A DNA stretch of 5,073 nucleotides, taken from the NCBI GenBank assembly GCA_003457145.1, contig DMSR01000452.1, positions 1-5,073 of the forward strand. Reading direction: 5' to 3'. Made by a program: the position numbers and the translations under genes. This DNA comes from Bacillus sp. (in: firmicutes) (GTDB lineage: Bacteria > Bacillota > Bacilli > Bacillales > Cytobacillaceae). Below are positions 1 to 3,875 of the stretch, piece after piece. Each line of letters starts with the position of its first letter. The stretch's first letter is position 1. The notes beneath the pieces are model-generated. The model ran no database searches and was not told the DNA's origin. It was given only the letters and a program-made list of their open reading frames with translations.

Positions 1-131
1 CATTGAATGCCCCCTCTGCTCTGCCTCTTTACTGGACAGTTGGCGGGATATTCGTTATCGCACAGACTATTCTGGCAAGAAGGATATACTCTTCAAAAGA
101 TAAGAAATTAGAGGTAGAACAACAAGTTTAA
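1..131 (+). CDS. yidC: YidC/Oxa1/Alb3-family membrane protein insertase, C-terminal end (5' truncated by window)
   Basis: Only the last 42 codons are present, read in the frame that starts at base 3 and ending with TAA at 129-131. The peptide begins with LNAPSALPLYWTVGG and continues through IFVIAQTILARRIY to a charged tail, SSKDKKLEVEQQV. The 'ALPLYW..G..F.I.QT' pattern is characteristic of the last transmembrane helix of YidC/SpoIIIJ/YqjG insertases, which place membrane proteins into the lipid bilayer alone or with SecYEG. The short basic, hydrophilic tail would face the cytoplasm. Bacillus species usually carry two paralogues (SpoIIIJ and YqjG), and this fragment is too short to say which one it is. 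A strong terminator follows 11 bases after the stop. The family call rests on motif recognition of the tail only. Confidence 0.85.
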   Translation, partial: LNAPSALPLYWTVGGIFVIAQTILARRIYSSKDKKLEVEQQV

Positions 132-142
132 CTGCATAATTA

Positions 143-176
143 AGCCTGGGAATAAAAAGTCCCGGGCTATTTTTAT
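143..176 (+). terminator. Rho-independent terminator after yidC
   Basis: A 9-bp stem (AGCCTGGGA at 143-151 with TCCCGGGCT at 160-168, one G-U wobble) closes an 8-base loop and is followed by ATTTTTAT. It lies 11 bases after the insertase stop, as expected for an intrinsic terminator. Confidence 0.88.
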
Positions 177-200
177 GCTGGATAGAGAAAGAGCAGAGAA

Positions 201-386
201 ATGAAGGACCAGAAAAATGATATTACTGCGATGATTGGAAAACTGTCTTTCCTGAACAAGGATAAGGGTGATTTTGCAAGGCTGGATTATAAATTAGGAC
301 AGTTGATTAAGAGGAAGGAAGAATTGCTGAGGGTTAAACTAGAAAGCCAGCTGATCCTAAAACATTTACAATCAAGAGTGTCCTAA
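201..386 (+). CDS. Small hypothetical protein, 61 aa, amphipathic/coiled-coil-like
   Basis: I do not recognise a family. The product is highly charged and lysine-rich, with no signal peptide or membrane segment. From about residue 26 to the end it is almost continuously helix-forming, with hydrophobic residues spaced 3-4 apart (FARLDYKLGQLIKRKEELL, then VKLESQLILKHLQ). This suggests an amphipathic helix or short coiled coil and a soluble or peripheral role. The ATG at 201 has only a weak purine stretch upstream (AAAGAGCAGAGAA), and no promoter is visible in the 24 bases between the yidC terminator and the start, so expression may depend on read-through. Codon use looks normal for the region, and the stop codon sits inside the following terminator stem, as often seen for a real last gene of a unit. 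The hydrophobic spacing recalls small regulators such as Spo0E-like proteins, but I do not see their motif. Confidence 0.5.
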   Translation: MKDQKNDITAMIGKLSFLNKDKGDFARLDYKLGQLIKRKEELLRVKLESQLILKHLQSRVS

Positions 387-416
387 AAATCCCTTTGGGA
401 CACTCTCCTTTCCATT
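375..416 (+). terminator. Terminator between convergent genes, overlapping a stop codon
   Basis: The stem AGAGTGTCCT (375-384) pairs with GGGACACTCT (397-406) over 10 bp with one wobble, around a 12-base loop. On the plus strand it is followed by a pyrimidine run (CCTTTCCATTTCCTT). The left arm includes the last codons and first stop base of the 61-aa gene. Read on the minus strand, the same hairpin lies just after the second crcB, but the following bases there are only moderately T-rich, so bidirectional use is possible rather than certain. Confidence 0.75.
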
Positions 417-419
417 TCC

Positions 420-770
420 TTAAATCCATTTACCAGCAACCAGTCCGGCAAATGCACAGAATAGGCCTCCTGCATATGTAGCAAGGCAATAAATAATCGC
501 TTCCTTTGATTTTTTATTGCTGATCAACCTTATCAAATCTACATTCAATGTGGAAAAAGTTGTGAACGCCCCCATGAATCCCGTTGCTGACAAAAGATAT
601 AGATGCCCGTGAATTCCATTCCCCACAATCAATCCAAGAAGGAATGATCCCAGAAGGTTGGCAATAATAGTCGGGAGGGGAACGTTCTTTGTGTCAATCA
701 ACTTTTGTATCACGAATCTTGCGAGGGCCCCAGCCATTCCACCCACGGCAACGAGCAAAACAGCGATCAT
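420..770 (-). CDS. crcB: CrcB/Fluc fluoride channel subunit, second of a tandem pair
   Basis: This is a small four-helix membrane protein of the CrcB/Fluc family, which lets toxic fluoride leave the cytoplasm. From the ATG at 770 it has 116 residues. Family marks are VGGMAGALARF (about 9-19), the pore asparagine in PTIIANLLGS (N38), and GFMGAFTTFST (64-74) at the helix-3 break that binds the central sodium. Helices are roughly 1-19, 33-51, 57-80 and 91-113. The residue after FST is leucine (L75), whereas the partner gene has phenylalanine. Positive charge gathers in loops 1 and 3 (K23, K28, R81, K86, K87, K89), predicting N- and C-termini outside. The frame is open upstream to a GTG at 788, but the ATG at 770 is preferred: it has GGGGAGG seven bases before it and overlaps the preceding stop as ATGA, a sign of translational coupling. 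Expected partner: the gene just upstream. Confidence 0.93.
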   Translation of the reverse strand: MIAVLLVAVGGMAGALARFVIQKLIDTKNVPLPTIIANLLGSFLLGLIVGNGIHGHLYLLSATGFMGAFTTFSTLNVDLIRLISNKKSKEAIIYCLATYAGGLFCAFAGLVAGKWI

Positions 771-1174
771 CTTGATGCCTCCCCACACAGCACCTTATTC
801 GAACCAAGATAATAACCTGCACCCGCCAGTAATAGGCCTCCAACTGCACTAGTCAGAATGTAGAAGATTGCTGCCACAATTCTTCCTGTTTCAATTAATG
901 CCAGACTTTCCAGATTAAAGGTGGAAAACGTGGTAAAGGACCCTACCATTCCGGTACCGATTGCCGTCCGCAGTACAGGGTTCATTGTGTTTTGAACAGC
1001 CACTTTACTAGTAAACCAGCCCAGGAACAATGATCCCGCCAAATTTGCAAACAGTGTCCCAAAGGGGAAAAACTCACTTAAGTAATTATTCGCTCCCACG
1101 CTGATAAAGTACCGAAGCAGGCTGCCGAACATTCCTCCTAACCCGACCCCAATGTATATCAAAAAGCTCCCCAT
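767..1174 (-). CDS. crcB: CrcB/Fluc fluoride channel subunit, first of a tandem pair
   Basis: This 135-residue four-helix protein belongs to the same fluoride-channel family. Marks are VGLGGMFGSLLRY (10-22), the pore asparagine N44 in TLFANLAGS, and GMVGSFTTFSTF (75-86), which carries both phenylalanines (F83, F86) expected to line the fluoride path. Charge is placed opposite to its neighbour: loop 2 (K57, R69) and the C-terminal tail (K127, R135) are positive while loops 1 and 3 are neutral to negative. This predicts N- and C-termini inside. Fluc channels work as antiparallel dimers, and paired genes in Gram-positive bacteria are generally thought to form heterodimers. The chosen ATG has AAAGG directly touching it, which is poor spacing. 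A TTG five codons in (1162), preceded by GGGGAG, is an alternative that would remove four residues. The gene begins 13 bases after the acetyltransferase stop, and its TGA overlaps the next ATG. Confidence 0.93.
   Translation of the reverse strand: MGSFLIYIGVGLGGMFGSLLRYFISVGANNYLSEFFPFGTLFANLAGSLFLGWFTSKVAVQNTMNPVLRTAIGTGMVGSFTTFSTFNLESLALIETGRIVAAIFYILTSAVGGLLLAGAGYYLGSNKVLCGEASR
778..784 (-). promoter_or_regulatory. Ribosome binding site fixing the start of the second crcB
   Basis: GGGGAGG on the minus strand lies seven bases before the ATG at 770-768. A GTG start at 788 would place this SD sequence inside the coding region, so the site favours the shorter 116-residue protein. Confidence 0.75.
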
Positions 1175-1187
1175 CCTTTATATAAAA

Positions 1188-1787
1188 CTAAGTTCTCATT
1201 AATTTTTCTTGCAATTGAGCCTTAACGGCAGGCCACTCATCTTTAATTATACTAAAAACAACAGTATCTCTCACAAAACCGTCCGCAATAACCCGATGTT
1301 TTCGTAATGTACCCTCCTTTTTTGCTCCGATGCGGGCTATAGCTTTTTGGGAACGGACATTTCTCAAATCGGTACAAAACTGAATTCGATTATTGCCCAT
1401 CTCCTCAAATGCATATTTAAGTAAAAGAAATTTCGTTTCTGTATTTACTCTTGTCCGCCAATATTCAGGATGGTACCATGTCCAGCCTATCTCAAGGGTT
1501 TTGTGAATATCAGATATTTCTAGAAATCTCGTACTTCCGATGATCCGGCCCTTTTCTTTATCGAACACCGCAAAGGGTATCTGATTGCCTTTATCCCTTT
1601 CTGCAATCGCTTTTTCGATTGTCAGCATCATTTCATCTTTGCTGTCGATTCTTGAAGATGTGAATTCCCATATTTCCTTGGAATCTGCCGCTTTCCATAA
1701 ATCTTCAAGCTGGTCTAGCTCCAAAGGCAAAAGGGATATTGCATCACCATCAATCATAATTTTCCCGCTCAATTCATATCCCCCCAA
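1188..1787 (-). CDS. GNAT-family N-acetyltransferase (RimJ/RimL-like, Acetyltransf_3 type)
   Basis: This predicted cytosolic enzyme transfers an acetyl group from acetyl-CoA to an amine; the substrate cannot be told from sequence. Visible GNAT features are the N-terminal strand with AISLLPLEL (16-24), the central PFAVFDKEKGRIIGSTRF (71-88), the LEIGWTWYHPEYWR segment (98-111), NTETKFLLLKYAFEEMG (115-131), and the C-terminal block RNVRSQKAIARIGAKKEG (142-159) followed by RDTVVFSIIKDEWP (173-186). The usual glycine-rich acetyl-CoA loop after YW is replaced by RTRVNTETK, as I recall for a RimL-like subgroup. A start at TTG 1787 is chosen because AAAGGAG lies five bases upstream. Alternatives are TTG 1772, with GGGGGGA six bases before it, and ATG 1757, with a weak SD but a good match to where relatives begin. 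It heads the crcB pair with a 13-base gap, so co-transcription is likely. I found no clear promoter or riboswitch upstream. Confidence 0.87.
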   Translation of the reverse strand: MGGYELSGKIMIDGDAISLLPLELDQLEDLWKAADSKEIWEFTSSRIDSKDEMMLTIEKAIAERDKGNQIPFAVFDKEKGRIIGSTRFLEISDIHKTLEIGWTWYHPEYWRTRVNTETKFLLLKYAFEEMGNNRIQFCTDLRNVRSQKAIARIGAKKEGTLRKHRVIADGFVRDTVVFSIIKDEWPAVKAQLQEKLMRT

Positions 1788-1792
1788 AACTT

Positions 1793-1799
1793 CTCCTTT
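1793..1799 (-). promoter_or_regulatory. Ribosome binding site supporting a TTG start for the acetyltransferase
   Basis: AAAGGAG on the minus strand ends five bases before the TTG at 1787. It is the strongest SD match near the gene and supports this non-ATG start over the ATG at 1757. Confidence 0.55.
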
Positions 1800-1840
1800 A
1801 ATATTAATATAGCTTTAAGAACTACTATAGAATTTACATC

Positions 1841-1870
1841 AAAAAAGGCTGCCATTACTTGCGGCAGCCT
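1841..1870 (-). terminator. Rho-independent terminator after the 68-aa gene
   Basis: On the minus strand AGGCTGCC (1870-1863) pairs perfectly with GGCAGCCT (1853-1846) around a nine-base loop, followed by TTTTT and then GATG. It starts six bases after the stop of the 68-residue gene and separates it from the acetyltransferase-crcB unit. Confidence 0.9.
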
Positions 1871-1876
1871 GCTTGT

Positions 1877-2083
1877 TTAATTGACCTCTTCAAAATACTC
1901 TTTGTAGTAACCGCCCACTTTTCCGGAGTTATCTACAATGAAATAAAATTCTTCAGTTTCATTTTTTAAATCATACACTTGACCTGCTGTCAGTTTGTTA
2001 TTAACAATATATTTTTTCGCATCTGTATGAACGCATTTAAGTTTTTTGACTGTTTCGCGTTCGTGCCAATTTTGGTGGATCAT
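1877..2083 (-). CDS. Small conserved protein, 68 aa, probable SH3-like fold (DUF6501-like)
   Basis: This soluble 68-residue protein of unknown function starts MIHQNWHERETVKKLKCVHT and ends VGGYYKEYFEEVN. From memory it resembles the short Bacillaceae proteins named DUF6501; I could not check this. The order of a central LTAGQVYDLKNETEEFYFIV and a late DNSGKVGGYYKEYF is the usual look of a small SH3-like beta barrel: 'LT.G..Y.V', an acidic turn, 'D..G', then an aromatic strand ending in FE. That would fit a binding or adaptor role rather than an enzyme. The single cysteine (C17) is followed by a histidine (CVH), but there is no second pair to make a metal site. AAAGGAAG lies nine bases before the ATG, a promoter can be seen at 2121-2150, and a strong terminator follows, so it is probably transcribed alone. 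Confidence 0.82.
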   Translation of the reverse strand: MIHQNWHERETVKKLKCVHTDAKKYIVNNKLTAGQVYDLKNETEEFYFIVDNSGKVGGYYKEYFEEVN

Positions 2084-2120
2084 TTACTGCCACTTCCTTT
2101 ATTTCATTCTCATATACTAT

Positions 2121-2150
2121 AGTATAAAGAAAAGGCAATCTATTTAGCAA
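2121..2150 (-). promoter_or_regulatory. Predicted sigma-A promoter of the 68-aa gene, with a palindromic -10
   Basis: On the minus strand a -35 TTGCTA (2150-2145, 4/6) and a -10 TATACT (2126-2121, 5/6) are separated by 18 bases. An overlapping alternative uses TTGCCT with TATATG at 16 bases. The -10 is the left half of a perfect 14-bp palindrome, TATACTATAGTATA (2113-2126), which could be an operator or may simply reflect the -10 sequence. The -35 lies just past the stop of the neighbouring 67-aa gene, inside a hairpin arm. Confidence 0.55.
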
Positions 2151-2169
2151 CTGTTAGCTTGCAGTTGCT
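2146..2169 (-). repeat. Inverted repeat around the stop codon of the 67-aa gene
   Basis: AGCAACTG (2146-2153) and CAGTTGCT (2162-2169) form a perfect 8-bp stem with an 8-base loop that contains the TAA stop at 2154-2156. There is no strong T-run on either side (minus strand AAATAGATTGCC and then TTTT), so it would be a weak terminator or an mRNA 3' end structure. It also overlaps the -35 of the next gene. Confidence 0.5.
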
Positions 2170-2357
2170 TCTGCCCCACTTACTCGGAACCCGCGGATTT
2201 CTGACTTATCAAATGTTAAAGTTTCACCTGTAATCACATTTTTTAAAGTAATATAGGAAACATCGCAGATTATGTCCTTACGAATATACTGTAAAAATGA
2301 AAAACGCTGATTCTTATATATTAGTTCATAAAATCCTTGTTTTTTATATCCATTCAT
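2154..2357 (-). CDS. Small hypothetical protein, 67 aa
   Basis: I do not recognise this protein. It is soluble and basic, with no signal peptide or membrane helix. The N-terminal half is rich in aromatic residues (YKKQGFYELIYKNQRFSFLQYI), and the middle (DVSYITLKNVITGETLTFD) alternates like beta strands joined by a TGE turn, suggesting a small beta-sheet fold. The ATG at 2357 has AGAGGG seven bases upstream, which supports it as a real gene. I see no convincing terminator between it and the SRAP gene 113 bases upstream, so it may be co-transcribed with that gene. Its stop codon lies in the loop of an inverted repeat. Confidence 0.65.
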   Translation of the reverse strand: MNGYKKQGFYELIYKNQRFSFLQYIRKDIICDVSYITLKNVITGETLTFDKSEIRGFRVSGAEATAS

Positions 2358-2470
2358 GTTTAATCCCTCTTTCCAGGATTTTTTTCATCTCGGTGGCTGT
2401 GTTTTTATATACCACCTTCCGGGCTTGTATTAAACATCATGAATTAAAAAGGACATGCACCTATATAATT

Positions 2471-3145
2471 TTATAAACTGTTAATCGGTAATATTAGCTC
2501 TTCTCCTTCATTTCTCGCTGAATTAATGGCTGTTGATACTTGGTAACTCTCCATCTTTTCCGCTTGTAATGGCACTAATAATTTTTTTAGCTCACTTGAC
2601 TCATCTATTGCAGGGTTGAGCCAAACATCAATTTTATCTTCAGGAAGAATGACTGGCATCCGGTCATGTACTTTCCTTGTCATTTTATTAGGTTCTGTAG
2701 TGATGATTGTGCAGGATGTAATCGATTTCCCGTTCTTGCTCCAGTTTTCCCATATCCCGGCAAGGGCAAAGGGCTTCTTACTTTTCAATCCAAACCGGTA
2801 AGGCTGCTTTGTCTCTCCATCTTTTTTCCATTCATAAAAGCCATCCGCCAGAATCAGGCAGCGCCTCTTTTTCAAGGCTGATTTAAAACTTGCCTTTTCA
2901 TCAATTGTTTCAGCCCGGGCATTTATCATTTTATAACCTATTTTTTCATCGTCTGCCCAGAATGGAATTAACCCCCATCTCATACGAACACCTTCCCGTC
3001 TGTTACTGTTACCGCTATCGATAACAGTCAAAATATCCTGTCCTGGGGCAATGTTATACCTTGCATCAAGGTCCTCAAAGAATTCAAAGTTGAATTGATC
3101 TGTTAATGAATCGATGGGCTCAAATAACGAAAACCTTCCACACAT
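2471..3145 (-). CDS. SRAP-domain protein (YedK/HMCES family), abasic-site DNA-protein crosslinking
   Basis: Proteins of this family bind abasic sites in single-stranded DNA and form a stable thiazolidine crosslink through the N-terminal cysteine, shielding the lesion during replication. They are often labelled 'SOS response-associated peptidase'. Length (224 aa) is typical. All key residues are present at the same numbers as in E. coli YedK: C2 in MCGRF (exposed when Met1 is removed), N75 in MINARAE, E105 in DGFYEW and H160 in KVHDRMPV. The motifs ARYNIAPGQ (28-36) and RMRWGLIPFWA (54-64) also match. The protein is cytosolic. The start is fixed because catalysis needs Cys2; a G-rich SD (AAGGGGGGG) lies nine bases before the ATG. 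B. subtilis relatives are YoaM and YoqW. No LexA operator was seen upstream, so SOS control is not supported here. Confidence 0.95.
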   Translation of the reverse strand: MCGRFSLFEPIDSLTDQFNFEFFEDLDARYNIAPGQDILTVIDSGNSNRREGVRMRWGLIPFWADDEKIGYKMINARAETIDEKASFKSALKKRRCLILADGFYEWKKDGETKQPYRFGLKSKKPFALAGIWENWSKNGKSITSCTIITTEPNKMTRKVHDRMPVILPEDKIDVWLNPAIDESSELKKLLVPLQAEKMESYQVSTAINSARNEGEELILPINSL

Positions 3146-3217
3146 AGTGATATACCCCCCCTTATATTTTTTTCATTAAACTGTTTTTGGATATTTGTTT
3201 TGTATTGCTTTTAAATT

Positions 3218-3246
3218 ATTATTGAAAACCGGGAAATTAAGCGCAA
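3218..3246 (-). promoter_or_regulatory. Possible sigma-A promoter of the SRAP gene
   Basis: On the minus strand TTGCGC (3246-3241, 4/6) and AATAAT (3223-3218, 5/6) are 17 bases apart, about 75 bases before the SRAP start. The terminator of the preceding gene implies that a promoter should lie in this gap, but the AT-rich sequence makes chance matches easy. Confidence 0.35.
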
Positions 3247-3320
3247 TAAACATTCCTTTATTATGATTCCCTTCCTTGACAGGCAGTAACATCCATTCTG
3301 AAAACAAGCGAATAATAGGC

Positions 3321-3361
3321 AAAAAAAAATAAGCCAGGCCTATTCCTATAAACCGGCTTAT
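3321..3361 (-). terminator. Rho-independent terminator after the small membrane protein gene
   Basis: On the minus strand ATAAGCCGG (3361-3353) pairs with CTGGCTTAT (3337-3329) over 9 bp with one wobble, followed by eight T residues (3328-3321). The stem begins directly after the TAG stop. Confidence 0.92.
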
Positions 3362-3631
3362 CTATATATTTTCTGCGTCAACTTTCTTTTCAGGCTTCAT
3401 CTTCATTGCAATGTTAATCGCCACAATGATTGGAATTAGTGATGAAACCGTAAACCCTAACGCAAAGCCTGGAATACTTTCTTTTAGTACTCCTTCACTA
3501 ATGCTCATTCCAATAAAGCTTATTCCTATACCATCACCATCCACATTATTGAAGATAGTCCATAGTTCAATCCCTTTTCCAAGGAATAATATGCTTATGA
3601 CGGACAGCAATATAATCAATAGCCATCTCAT
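3362..3631 (-). CDS. Small two-helix membrane protein, unknown function
   Basis: This 89-residue protein has no recognised family. It has one hydrophobic helix at the N-terminus (about residues 3-18, MRWLLIILLSVISILFLG) and a second at about 53-76 (GFALGFTVSSLIPIIVAINIAM), joined by a polar, glycine-rich stretch (NNVDGDGIGISFIGMSISEG). The tail KMKPEKKVDAENI is basic, so both ends are predicted to face the cytoplasm with the acidic loop outside. The first helix could act as an uncleaved signal anchor. The frame is open upstream to TTG at 3667, but ATG 3631 is preferred: GGGGGA lies eight bases before it, and the upstream promoter predicts a transcript start so close to the TTG that only about 13 bases of leader would remain. 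It has its own promoter and terminator, so it is a single-gene unit. Confidence 0.72.
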   Translation of the reverse strand: MRWLLIILLSVISILFLGKGIELWTIFNNVDGDGIGISFIGMSISEGVLKESIPGFALGFTVSSLIPIIVAINIAMKMKPEKKVDAENI

Positions 3632-3639
3632 ACGAACAT

Positions 3640-3645
3640 TCCCCC
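3640..3645 (-). promoter_or_regulatory. Ribosome binding site setting the start of the small membrane protein
   Basis: GGGGGA on the minus strand sits eight bases before ATG 3631. No SD precedes the longer TTG start at 3667, so this site decides for the shorter protein. Confidence 0.6.
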
Positions 3646-3686
3646 AAATATTCCATGCACTCAACAAGATAGGTGCAAGTGTATAT

Positions 3687-3714
3687 ACTATATTATAGGG
3701 AGTAATATTGTTAA
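3687..3714 (-). promoter_or_regulatory. Predicted sigma-A promoter of the small membrane protein gene
   Basis: On the minus strand TTAACA (3714-3709, 5/6) and TATAGT (3692-3687, 5/6) are 16 bases apart, giving a 5' leader of about 50 bases before the ATG. A perfect TATAAT also occurs at 3697-3692, overlapping the -10 by one base, but it lacks a -35 at the right distance. Confidence 0.6.
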
Positions 3715-3815
3715 ATAATATATGTACCCGGTAGTTGTAACAAAATGTTCAAAATGATTTTTTTAATTTCGTAATTCCCATTAAAATATTTGCAATATAC
3801 AAATGGATGGGATTC

Positions 3816-3861
3816 AAAAAGGAGAAAGAGACAACATTAATGCTTGCTGTCTCTTCTCTCC
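3816..3861 (-). terminator. Rho-independent terminator after the acyl-CoA synthetase gene
   Basis: On the minus strand a long stem (3861-3848 with 3833-3821) forms 13 base pairs with one bulged G. It can extend by a few further pairs into the loop, and TTTTT (3820-3816) follows. It begins 14 bases after the TGA stop. Confidence 0.92.
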
Positions 3862-3875
3862 CTGGCATTTGATCA

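Noticed and set aside
658..852. Plus-strand open frame across the crcB junction
   Set aside because: It is a shadow of the two well-supported minus-strand crcB genes and has no family resemblance.
1585..1812. 75-aa plus-strand open frame antisense to the acetyltransferase
   Set aside because: Low-complexity serine/isoleucine product opposite a clear GNAT gene; no independent support.
2358..2470. Promoter or terminator between the SRAP and 67-aa genes
   Set aside because: A TTTAAT/TATATA pair and a 5-bp GGTGG/CCACC hairpin can be drawn, but both are too weak to call.
3146..3330. LexA/SOS box upstream of the SRAP gene
   Set aside because: The family name suggests SOS control, but no paired GAAC...GTTC site is present in the gap. 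The only CGAAC half-sites nearby are inside or at the start of genes and lack a second half.
3411..3698. 95-aa plus-strand open frame opposite the small membrane gene
   Set aside because: It is antisense to a gene with promoter, SD and terminator. Its serine/proline/isoleucine-rich product is typical of reverse-complement translation.
3715..3815. Operator for fatty-acid regulators (FapR or FadR type) near the acyl-CoA synthetase
   Set aside because: The stretch lies downstream of the synthetase, not before it, and has no clear long palindrome of either type, only AT-rich short repeats.
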